A stretch of DNA of 30,139 bases from CAZISM01 sp964541895 (GTDB lineage Bacteria > Zhuqueibacterota > Zhuqueibacteria > Residuimicrobiales > Residuimicrobiaceae), in NCBI GenBank assembly GCA_964541895.1, contig CAZISM010000065.1, forward strand, positions 1 through 30,139. The letters are read 5' to 3'. Shown one piece after another: positions 23,815 through 30,139 of the stretch (positions are counted from its first letter, which is position 1; each line of letters starts with the position of its first letter). The position numbers and the translations under genes are program-made. Below the pieces are notes generated by a model, which was not told the origin of the DNA, did not search any database, and saw only the letters and a list, made by a program, of their open reading frames with translations.

Positions 23815-25221
23815 CTATTTGATAAAGCGGGCGTTCTTTTTCAGAAAATAGCCTTCGCGGCCGTCCAGCAGTCTTACCTTGTACCAGTCGCCGCCGGAAT
23901 CGATGACATCCAGTTCGATCTCGCCGGGCACCCGCAGCAGCGTCTCGCTGTTTACATCCGGCTGGGCTTTAACATCCCAGCGGTCGGTGCTCTTGCCGTG
24001 TATCTGGATTTTTTTAGAGGTTGCGCTGGCCAGTTGATCCGCCGTGATGTTAAAGTCGTACTCTTCCACGACCACGCCCAGGTTGCGCAGGATCTGTTCG
24101 AACTGCATGCTCTTGGTCGCTCGACCGAACCCTTTGGTATATTTTTCTTCCTGGCTTTTGAGCTTGCGCGCCATCTCGTACTGTTTGGCGGCTTTTTGGT
24201 ACGAGCCGACGATTTCATAGAGCACCCCAAGATCATAGAGGGCGGCGTGGTTGTACGGGTCGCGCTCGAGAATGGCTTTCATCTGCAGATACGCGGTATT
24301 GATATCATACGCCTGCAGGGCGTCCTTGGCCGGCTCTACGAATCGCTTGAAATCGTCGCCTTCGATTTTGGCAAAATCGAATTTCTGCATTTCGAACTTG
24401 GGCACAAAATAATCCACCAGGTCGTTGGCCACCGCTTTGAGGCAGACGTCGACGGTGGCTTCCGGCGGCGGCATGGCGCCGCCGGATTCGCCCTCACACT
24501 TTTTTGCATTTTGCGTGTTGCTGGCATCGCTGGAGCCCAAAAGCTGCGAGGTTTCCACCCGCGTGATGCGGATAGTGGCCGTTACTTTGGCGGCACGCTG
24601 CTGACACCATATCTCGGTGGTTTTTTCCTTGGAGGTGCGTTTCTCTTTCACCCAGCTGTCCGTCACCGCAATGTTGACCGTGCCGGTGACAATGGCGTCT
24701 GCGCCCAGCATCTTGCCCACTTGCACGGCCTGGCTTTCATCGACCAGCCCGGTCTGTGAGAGCTTGAGCTCCTCCAGGATCTGATCCATACGGTCGCGCT
24801 CGATGACGACAAAGACATTGGTGCGAGCACCGGGGATAAAGGTGCGGCCCTCTTTTTTCCCCAGGCCGAGGAATCCGCTGCCCACATCCCGGACGCCGCG
24901 CTGGTCCTCCAGCATGGCGGTGAGGATGTAATCGGACAGCTTTTTGCCGCTGTCGAGGAAATAATCATTCTGCTTCTTCAGATCCTGCGCCCGGTCGATG
25001 GCGTTGAGGATTTTGTCGATGTTTTTGTTGCCTACTTTGTCGCTGCTGATGTAACGGGTGCTGACGGCAAAGTCAGCCACGGCGACGGTCTTTACACTAT
25101 CCAGGAGCTGAGCGGGAGGGCGCAGCATAAAGCATTTAAAATTCTGGGGGTGCGCCGGTTGCATGACAAGGAGGATCAGCATCAGGCCAAAAAGCAGACG
25201 AGCGGGCATGGAGGATTTCAT
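23815..25221 (-). CDS. CsgG-like envelope protein with TPR and SH3 domains
   Basis: 468 residues with signal peptide MKSSMPARLLFGLMLILLVMQPAHPQ. Residues ~40-280 resemble CsgG/HfaB (VKTVAVADFAVS, LSDYILTAMLED, VFVVIERDRMDQILEELKLSQTGLVDESQAVQVGKMLGADAIVTGTVN). CsgG is the curli outer-membrane secretion pore, but this protein has no lipobox Cys, so it may be a periplasmic relative rather than a pore. Residues ~305-375 form TPR-like helices (AILERDPYNHAALYDLGVLYEIVGSYQKAAKQYEMA). The last ~55 residues are an SH3-type domain (GEIELDVIDSGGDWYKVRLLDGREGYFLKKNA). GAGGAG eight bases upstream supports the start. Function unknown. Confidence 0.8.
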   Translation of the reverse strand: MKSSMPARLLFGLMLILLVMQPAHPQNFKCFMLRPPAQLLDSVKTVAVADFAVSTRYISSDKVGNKNIDKILNAIDRAQDLKKQNDYFLDSGKKLSDYILTAMLEDQRGVRDVGSGFLGLGKKEGRTFIPGARTNVFVVIERDRMDQILEELKLSQTGLVDESQAVQVGKMLGADAIVTGTVNIAVTDSWVKEKRTSKEKTTEIWCQQRAAKVTATIRITRVETSQLLGSSDASNTQNAKKCEGESGGAMPPPEATVDVCLKAVANDLVDYFVPKFEMQKFDFAKIEGDDFKRFVEPAKDALQAYDINTAYLQMKAILERDPYNHAALYDLGVLYEIVGSYQKAAKQYEMARKLKSQEEKYTKGFGRATKSMQFEQILRNLGVVVEEYDFNITADQLASATSKKIQIHGKSTDRWDVKAQPDVNSETLLRVPGEIELDVIDSGGDWYKVRLLDGREGYFLKKNARFIK

Positions 25222-25287
25222 TCTCTACTCCTCGAGGTTAATATGAACGATGCCTTTTGCGCGATCTTTATTCACAAGAGCCTCAAA

Positions 25288-25316
25288 ATTGTACAAAAAA
25301 AAAGCGCCAAAAGCAA
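25288..25316 (-). promoter_or_regulatory. sigma70 promoter of the CsgG-like gene
   Basis: On the minus strand TTGCTT (complement of 25311-25316) and TACAAT (complement of 25288-25293) are separated by 17 bases, near consensus. The start codon is about 65 bases downstream. Confidence 0.65.
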
Positions 25317-25352
25317 CTCCATTTCAACGAATAAATGCAACTCGCTTTTCGT

Positions 25353-25380
25353 TTGAAAAAACGCGGATTTTAGTTATCTT
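25353..25380 (+). promoter_or_regulatory. sigma70 promoter of the HAD-kinase-regulator operon
   Basis: TTGAAA (25353-25358), a 16-base spacer and TATCTT (25375-25380). AAGGAG (25391-25396) and ATG 25402 follow. Confidence 0.55.
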
Positions 25381-25401
25381 TAGTGATGAGAAGGAGCACA
25401 C

Positions 25402-26043
25402 ATGACGGATGTGAACGATGTCTCCCATATTCTATGGGACTGGAACGGCACGTTGCTCGACGATGCCTGGCTGTGCGTCGACATCATGGATACCTTGCTG
25501 CGGCGCTACGGCAAACCGGGATTGACGTTGGCACGCTATCAGATCATTTTTGATTTTCCGGTGCGCGATTATTATGAACGGCTGGGTTTTGATTTCAGCG
25601 TGACCCCGTTTGAGCAGGTGGGCAGCGAGTTCATGGAGGAGTATTATCGCCGCTGGCGCTCCTGTTCGCTACAGGCCGGCGTCGAGACGCCGCTGCAGCG
25701 GTTCGCCGAGCAAGGGGTTCCGCAGGCTATTCTCACGGCCGCACCGTCGCGCATGGTGCAGGAGGGTATCGATCATTTCGCGATCGACTCTTTTTTTCGT
25801 TCCGTCAACGGCCTGGACCACCATTATGCCGACGGTAAACTGGCGGTGGCGCGCCATTGGCTGGAGCAGGCGGGCGTACGGCCGGAGCGGGTGCTGTTGA
25901 TCGGTGATACCACCCACGATTATGAGGTGGCCCATACGCTGGGCATGCGCTGCCTGCTCATCAGCAGCGGCCATCATCATGCCGACCGACTGCGGGCGTG
26001 CGGCGTTCCTGTGCTTTCATCCTTTGACGAGTTGAGGCCATGA
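25402..26043 (+). CDS. HAD-superfamily hydrolase, Asn variant (phosphoglycolate-phosphatase-like)
   Basis: 213 residues. Motif I is WDWNGTLLDD: D13 is the nucleophile, but the second Asp of DxD is Asn (N15). The cap is a small helical C1 domain (~18-85). Motif II is ILTAAPS, the lysine is in YADGKLAVARHWL and motif III is LLIGDTTHDYEVA, with the GHHHADRL segment after it. Most phosphoglycolate-type phosphatases have Asp at the second position, which acts as general acid/base, so this Asn form may be slow or have different chemistry. The stop overlaps the next ATG by four bases (26040-26043). Confidence 0.85.
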   Translation: MTDVNDVSHILWDWNGTLLDDAWLCVDIMDTLLRRYGKPGLTLARYQIIFDFPVRDYYERLGFDFSVTPFEQVGSEFMEEYYRRWRSCSLQAGVETPLQRFAEQGVPQAILTAAPSRMVQEGIDHFAIDSFFRSVNGLDHHYADGKLAVARHWLEQAGVRPERVLLIGDTTHDYEVAHTLGMRCLLISSGHHHADRLRACGVPVLSSFDELRP

Positions 26044-28277
26044 ATAGATCGTCATCATCATCACGACCCGGCAAAGCCGGGCCTGCCCGGGCAACCTCCC
26101 GGGCCAAACGGCAAGCGGCGGACGGCGAATTGTTTCGCCGCATCGTCACGATGGCGCCGGTGCCGATGGCCGCGTACGACCGCGAGGGACGGCCGCTGTT
26201 CGTCAACGAAAAAATGGCCGCCCTGTTCGGCTATGAGAGCGTGACCGCGTTTCTGGAAGCGATACCCAACGGCCGCGTGCTGTTTACGGAAGAGCAAACC
26301 CGGCAGCTGCGAGAACACATAGCAGCATTGAACGGCGGCGCCGGCGAAAAAGAGCTTATCGTTGTCCTGCGTCGTCGTGACGGCGGTGAATTCTTTGCGG
26401 CGGCGGAATTTTCCCTGTTCAAGGACGATGGCGGAACCATAGAAGGATATATCGGGGTGCTGCGCGACGTCACCATGCGTATCCATACCGAACAGGCCTT
26501 GCGCGAGAGCGAAGAAAAGTATCGTAATCTGGCGGAAGCGGCGCCTGATTTTATTTTTATCATCGATCGCGATGATAATGTCGTTTATGTCAATCAACAC
26601 GGCGCCAAGCACCTGCGTCGGCCGGCTCACGATATTGTCGGCCGTAAACGGGCTGATCTTTTCCCGTCCGATATATCGGTTCATCAGAAAAAATCTCTGG
26701 ACGAGGTGTTTGCTACGGCCATGCCGAAATACGCTGAAAATGAAATTTCTTTTAATGGTGAACGCGGTTGGTTGGGCACCTGGCTGGTGCCGGTGCTGAA
26801 CACTCGCAACGAGGTGCACCAGGTTCTGGGGGTGTCCAGAGACCTGACAGCCAGCAAACTGGCGGAGATGACGCTGCGCGAGTCTGAAGAACGGTTTCGC
26901 GATATCGTCGAACGCTCGCTGGACGGCTATTTTTTTGTCGAACCCAGCGGTCGCATCACCAACATGAACCGGGCCCTGGAGACCATCATCGGCTATTCGA
27001 AAAACGAGTTGCAGGGGATGGAATATTCCACCAACGTGGCCGATGCCTATGTCTCCGAATTGCGCAAATTATTCGCTTCCGCCATGGGCGGACGTCCTAT
27101 ATTTTGGTCCGAGTTGGAACTGCGCCACAAGAGCGGTCGCCAGGTGTGGGTCGCTTTTAACGCCCGGCGCGTCATGCGTCAGGGCCGTGTGGTCGGGCTG
27201 GAAGGCTTTGTCAAGGACATTTCCGCTTATAAACGGACTCTGATCGCGCTGCAGAAAAATCAGGCGCAGTACCGCGCACTTTTTGACACCATTCCGTATG
27301 AGGTGTTCAGCCTTTCTGTGCAGGGACAGGTGCTCGAAGGCAACCGGGCCTTCCTGGCCAACTGGGGCCCTCTGCTGCACCGGCACTTTACCGAATCCTG
27401 CGAGGACGGTGAATTGCGTCTCTTTTTTGAGTCGCTCATTCAAAAAGCGCTGAACCGCCGCCAATCCGTTGAAAGTTCGTTCAGCAAACGGGTGCAGAAC
27501 ACGGAGCGTCGCTATACGGTCTCTTTTACGCCCATCGTCACCGCCGGCGGTGATTTGATCGGCCTCGTCGGCATGAACATGGACATCACCGACCAACTTC
27601 ATTCGGTCGCGCACATGCGCGAGCTGTCGACGCGGCTGCTGCAGATCCAGGAGGAGGAGCGATCCCATGTGTCCCGGGAGATCCACGATTCCCTCGGGCA
27701 ATATCTGACCGCGTTGCAGCTGGAGATCGGTTTGCTCGCCAACGCCCTGCAGGAAGCGGATGGCTCGGTACTGAACATGCTGCACGGAGCCAAGGGAACG
27801 ATCAATCAGGCGGTGACGGTGGCACGGTCGCTGATCAAAGAGCTGCACACGCCGGTTCTGGAGGATTTCGGTCTGGTGGCCGCCCTGCGCGACCTGTTAC
27901 ACGAGTATGAGAAAAAGTGGTCTATTGAAACTACGTTTATCCATCGAGGCCGATTAGACAGCCTGCCGCGGGAGCTGCAGACCACCCTGTATCGCATCGT
28001 GCAGGAGGCCATGACCAACGCATTGCGTCATGCCCGCACCAGGGCCGTTCGCCTGGTGTTGCTGCAGCGCGCGCACTATCTGATCATGCACGTTCGCGAC
28101 TATGGCGTTGGCTTTGATCTCTCCGTTCTGCCGCAATTGCGCCAGGATCATTTTGGACTGTTCAATATTCAGGAACGCATCGGATTGCTGGGCGGCCGCT
28201 TTCGTATTTCGTCGCGACGGGGCAGCGGCACCATTCTTTCCGTGCGTATACCATTTCGGGAGGTTGTTGAAGCGTGA
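26040..28277 (+). CDS. Multi-PAS sensor histidine kinase, NarX/DesK type (HisKA_3)
   Basis: 745 residues without a membrane helix, so cytoplasmic. Four PAS domains lie at about residues 30-145, 160-280, 283-400 and 407-520 (repeated RESEEKYRNL, RESEERFRDI, AQYRALFD linkers). The dimerisation/phosphotransfer helix follows with H549 (SREIHDSLGQYLTALQLEIGLL), then the ATPase domain: N box IVQEAMTNALRHA, G1 DYGVGFD, FGLFNIQERIGLLGG and the G2-like GSGTILSVRIPF. No heme or flavin ligand is obvious in the PAS domains. The 4-nt overlaps with both neighbours (ATGA-type at 26040, GTGA at 28274-28277) show a tight operon. Confidence 0.95.
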   Translation: MNRSSSSSRPGKAGPARATSRAKRQAADGELFRRIVTMAPVPMAAYDREGRPLFVNEKMAALFGYESVTAFLEAIPNGRVLFTEEQTRQLREHIAALNGGAGEKELIVVLRRRDGGEFFAAAEFSLFKDDGGTIEGYIGVLRDVTMRIHTEQALRESEEKYRNLAEAAPDFIFIIDRDDNVVYVNQHGAKHLRRPAHDIVGRKRADLFPSDISVHQKKSLDEVFATAMPKYAENEISFNGERGWLGTWLVPVLNTRNEVHQVLGVSRDLTASKLAEMTLRESEERFRDIVERSLDGYFFVEPSGRITNMNRALETIIGYSKNELQGMEYSTNVADAYVSELRKLFASAMGGRPIFWSELELRHKSGRQVWVAFNARRVMRQGRVVGLEGFVKDISAYKRTLIALQKNQAQYRALFDTIPYEVFSLSVQGQVLEGNRAFLANWGPLLHRHFTESCEDGELRLFFESLIQKALNRRQSVESSFSKRVQNTERRYTVSFTPIVTAGGDLIGLVGMNMDITDQLHSVAHMRELSTRLLQIQEEERSHVSREIHDSLGQYLTALQLEIGLLANALQEADGSVLNMLHGAKGTINQAVTVARSLIKELHTPVLEDFGLVAALRDLLHEYEKKWSIETTFIHRGRLDSLPRELQTTLYRIVQEAMTNALRHARTRAVRLVLLQRAHYLIMHVRDYGVGFDLSVLPQLRQDHFGLFNIQERIGLLGGRFRISSRRGSGTILSVRIPFREVVEA

Positions 28278-28924
28278 AACTGGTCACTGTTTTGTTGGCG
28301 GACGATCATGCTCTTGTGCGCGCCGGTTTGCGGCAGCTGCTGCTGGAATTTAATTCCTACGACGTCGTCGCCGAAGCGGGGGACGGTCTGCAGGCGATCA
28401 AGGAAGCACAGTCGAAACAACCCGACATCGTCGTACTGGATCTGGCCATGCCGAAAATGCGCGGCATCGAGGCGATCAAGGAGATCAAACGCGTGTCGCC
28501 GGACAGCAAGATTCTGGTGTTGAGCATGTACGACAACGACGAGTACATTCGCCATGCGATCCAGAACGGCGCCGACGGTTATCTGCTCAAAGGCTCGGCG
28601 ACCGACGAGTTGCGCGTGGCCCTGGATCATGTTTTGGCCGATCACCTCTATCTCAGTCCGGCCATATCCCGTTCGTTCCTGACCGACCTGCTGCAAAAAA
28701 ATAAAGGCATGGAAATGGAACAGGGCAACGAGTTGAGCGAACGCGAGTGGGGCGTGCTCAAGCTCATCGCGGAGGGCCATACCAACAAAGAGATCGCCGG
28801 CCTGTTGCACATCAGCAGCAAGACCGTCGAAACCCATCGCAGCCGCATCATGAGCAAACTTGGATTGAACAATATCGCCGATCTGGTAAAATATGCCATT
28901 CGCAAACGACTGGTCGATATGTAA
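28274..28924 (+). CDS. NarL/FixJ-family response regulator
   Basis: 216 residues. The receiver domain has D10/D11, phosphoacceptor D56 (VVLDLAMPKMRG), a switch Ser in LVLSMYDN and K109-region LLKGSA. Residues ~153-210 are a LuxR-type helix-turn-helix (LSEREWGVLKLIAEGHTNKEIAGLLHISSKTVETHRSRIMSKLGL). The start is GTG 28274, overlapping the kinase stop. It is the cognate partner of the preceding kinase. Its DNA targets are not shown in the window. Confidence 0.95.
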   Translation: MKLVTVLLADDHALVRAGLRQLLLEFNSYDVVAEAGDGLQAIKEAQSKQPDIVVLDLAMPKMRGIEAIKEIKRVSPDSKILVLSMYDNDEYIRHAIQNGADGYLLKGSATDELRVALDHVLADHLYLSPAISRSFLTDLLQKNKGMEMEQGNELSEREWGVLKLIAEGHTNKEIAGLLHISSKTVETHRSRIMSKLGLNNIADLVKYAIRKRLVDM

Positions 28925-28942
28925 AAACTGTCTTTTTTTCGC

Positions 28943-28974
28943 TTGACTTTTTGGCGGGAAATGTTAAGTTATAG
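28943..28974 (+). promoter_or_regulatory. Promoter upstream of putative small RNA
   Basis: TTGACT (28943-28948) is near consensus. The downstream box is TAAGTT (28965-28970, 16-base spacer) or TTATAG (28969-28974, 20-base spacer). The -35 is good; the -10 is ambiguous. Confidence 0.45.
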
Positions 28975-28976
28975 GT

Positions 28977-29069
28977 GTGCTGAAAAGCACTGTGTCGGGT
29001 GTGTGGGGTTGAGAATGTGCGGACGGGTTTACACCCAAAAAGCGCTGACCTTGCGTCAGCGCTTTTTTT
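28977..29069 (+). ncRNA. Putative small structured RNA of unknown class
   Basis: Between a promoter and an intrinsic terminator lie about 90 bases with GTGCT-GAAA-AGCAC (28977-28990, GNRA tetraloop), GGGTGT (28997-29002) paired with ACACCC (29031-29036), and the terminator hairpin. No ORF with a ribosome site fits inside. I find no match to 6S, tmRNA, SRP RNA or RNase P motifs. It could also be a leader or attenuator for the hydrolase gene 40 bases downstream. Confidence 0.4.
29037..29069 (+). terminator. Rho-independent terminator
   Basis: A 13-bp stem (29037-29049 with 29055-29067) with loop CTTGC and a run of seven Ts. Its A/T flanks make it usable on both strands. Confidence 0.9.
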
Positions 29070-29109
29070 CTTATGGTCCGACCGTAATCAGCAGAGGTCT
29101 AGAGAGGTA

Positions 29110-29871
29110 ATGAAGGACAGCAGCAGCACGATGAGTGAACAGCCCATCACGTTTCAGAGCCTGGGGCAGCAGATCGTCGGTATCTGGCATCGCGGACAGA
29201 GCAGCAAACTGGTCATTCTCTGTCACGGTTTTACCGGCAATAAAGTCGAGAGCCGTCGGCTGTTTGTCGAAGCCGGCCGCGCGTTTGCCGAACAGGGTCT
29301 GGATGCGCTGCGTTTCGATTTTTATGGTTCCGGCGACAGCGCCGGAGATTTCGCCGATTCCAGTTTATCCATCAACATCGCCAACGTGCGGGACGCCGTC
29401 GCCTGGGCCGGTGCACAGGGCTATAGCGATATCGCCCTGCTGGGGCTCAGCATGGGCGGGGCCACCGCCATCCTGTCGGTCTGCGATCTGCCGGTCAAAG
29501 CGTTGATCACCTGGTCCGCCGTTCCGGATGTGCAGCAGCTGTTCTCCAGCCTGATTCAGGGATGGGAAGACCGCGCCGAACAGACGCACGTGTTCGAATA
29601 TGAAGGGTGGCTGATCAAAAAGAGCTTTTGGCAGGATGCGGTTCAACATGATATCATGAGCACTTTTGCCGGTCTGGCATTACCCAAGCTGATCGTGCAG
29701 GGCACGGCCGACGGCCAGGTCTTTACCGCCGGCTTTGAAGCGTTCCGTCGTGTCGCTCGGCCGCCGGCCGATTTCATGCAAGTGCCCGGCGCCGGCCACA
29801 CCTTTTCCAATCCGGCACACCGGCAGCAGGTTATTCGACAAACGCTTATCTGGTTAAAACGACATTTGTAA
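29110..29871 (+). CDS. Alpha/beta hydrolase (serine esterase/dienelactone-hydrolase-like)
   Basis: 253 residues. The catalytic triad is visible as S114 (GLSMGG), D201 (GTADGQV) and H230 (GAGHTF), and VILCHGFTGNKVESRRLF supplies the oxyanion-hole strand. The lid insertion is small. There is no signal peptide, so it is cytoplasmic. AGAGAGG just before ATG 29110 supports that start. An ATG at 29131 is possible, and the longer open frame from 28999 would run through the terminator hairpin, so I reject it. It is followed 15 bases later by a LOG-family gene. Substrate unknown. Confidence 0.88.
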   Translation: MKDSSSTMSEQPITFQSLGQQIVGIWHRGQSSKLVILCHGFTGNKVESRRLFVEAGRAFAEQGLDALRFDFYGSGDSAGDFADSSLSINIANVRDAVAWAGAQGYSDIALLGLSMGGATAILSVCDLPVKALITWSAVPDVQQLFSSLIQGWEDRAEQTHVFEYEGWLIKKSFWQDAVQHDIMSTFAGLALPKLIVQGTADGQVFTAGFEAFRRVARPPADFMQVPGAGHTFSNPAHRQQVIRQTLIWLKRHL

Positions 29872-29886
29872 TATTTTGGAGCCCCT

Positions 29887-30139
29887 ATGGCTGCAAAGAA
29901 AAAGCATACACCTCCATCTGTACCTTCCGTCAATCGACATGCCCCTGAAAAAGCATACGCCAACCAAAATTTTCTCAACAGCCCGGACGGCCGCACGATC
30001 CGGCTGATGGCGGAATACCTGGAACCGCGACAACGGTTGCGCAAACACCGCATCAAGGACACCGTGGTATTTTTTGGTTCGGCACGGGTGCTGTCGCGCG
30101 AAGAAGCCGAGGCGCGCTACCGCATGATCAAAGCGCATG
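29887..30139 (+). CDS. LOG/TIGR00730-family Rossmann-fold protein, 3'-truncated by window end
   Basis: 84 codons run off the right edge without a stop. GGAG five bases upstream supports the ATG. After a basic N-terminal tail (MAAKKKHTPP), FLNSPDGRTIRLMAEYLEPRQRLRKHRIKDTVVFFGSARVLSREEAEARY matches the long N-terminal form of the lysine-decarboxylase-like LOG family; VVFFGSAR is the first strand and nucleotide loop. Relatives hydrolyse cytokinin or nucleoside monophosphates (AMP/IMP), which would fit nucleotide salvage, but the catalytic PGGxGT motif lies beyond the window. Assignment is likely, activity unconfirmed. Confidence 0.8.
   Translation, partial: MAAKKKHTPPSVPSVNRHAPEKAYANQNFLNSPDGRTIRLMAEYLEPRQRLRKHRIKDTVVFFGSARVLSREEAEARYRMIKAH

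Noticed and set aside
28999..29109. N-terminal extension of the alpha/beta hydrolase to 28999
   Set aside because: It would translate through the intrinsic terminator, has no ribosome site and adds non-family sequence.
1..30139. tRNA, rRNA, integrase, transposase or prophage genes
   Set aside because: None seen on either strand by motif inspection. The gene order is ordinary chromosomal, and the only mobile-element hint is the REP-like palindromes.

Overview
The window looks like a chromosomal segment of an uncultured Gram-negative bacterium of the FCB superphylum (KSB1, Calditrichota or Zixibacteria-like). The evidence is a PNPFNPTT-type C-terminal secretion/sorting domain on the first gene, a CsgG-like envelope protein, an SurA/PpiC-type chaperone, an M28-PDZ exopeptidase and a moderately GC-rich, densely packed gene layout. 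This placement is inference: there is no rRNA or other marker in the window. A run of 100 Ns shows that it comes from a draft scaffold.

Positions 1-7383 (+ strand) carry envelope and secreted proteins: the tail of a secreted protein with a sorting domain, a parvulin-type peptidyl-prolyl isomerase, a poorly conserved stretch with one small ORF, an M28 metallopeptidase with PA and PDZ domains, and a large secreted beta-propeller protein. Positions 7459-9413 hold a threonine-synthase-like PLP enzyme that overlaps or abuts a caspase-fold (C14) protease gene.

Positions 9653-12527 form a compact regulatory cassette: an ECF-type promoter, an ECF sigma factor with a TTG start, a zinc-finger anti-sigma factor with one membrane helix, and an exported DUF4097 protein that is a strikingly regular solenoid of nine 36-residue units. 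Between this operon and the convergent minus-strand operon lie short REP-like palindromes. The minus-strand operon (15098-12704) encodes a YitT-family membrane protein, a DUF1611/DgcN-type protein and a small four-helix membrane protein.

Positions 15311-21030 (+) are a purine module: a palindrome-overlapped promoter, a leader of about 200 nt with long-range complementarity, the FeS/FAD and molybdopterin subunits of a xanthine-dehydrogenase-family enzyme, and an AzgA/NCS2-type purine permease. The permease is split by a false assembly gap: the same 55 bases flank the N run, and collapsing them restores one 473-residue ORF. A zinc-independent quinone oxidoreductase follows.

A minus-strand group (25221-22131) contains a CsgG-TPR-SH3 envelope protein, an apparently frameshifted two-helix membrane protein and a GlmU/GCD1-like nucleotidyltransferase with a left-handed beta-helix. 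Divergent from it, positions 25353-28924 carry a HAD hydrolase, a multi-PAS histidine kinase and a NarL-type response regulator with 4-nt overlaps. Between the regulator and the next gene lies a compact promoter-hairpins-terminator unit that looks like a small RNA. The window ends with an alpha/beta hydrolase and the start of a LOG/TIGR00730-family gene.

The observations most worth checking are the strict 36-residue solenoid under ECF control, the structured leader of the xanthine dehydrogenase operon, the putative small RNA at about 28977-29069, the false gap, the REP-like elements, and the caspase gene coupled to a threonine synthase.
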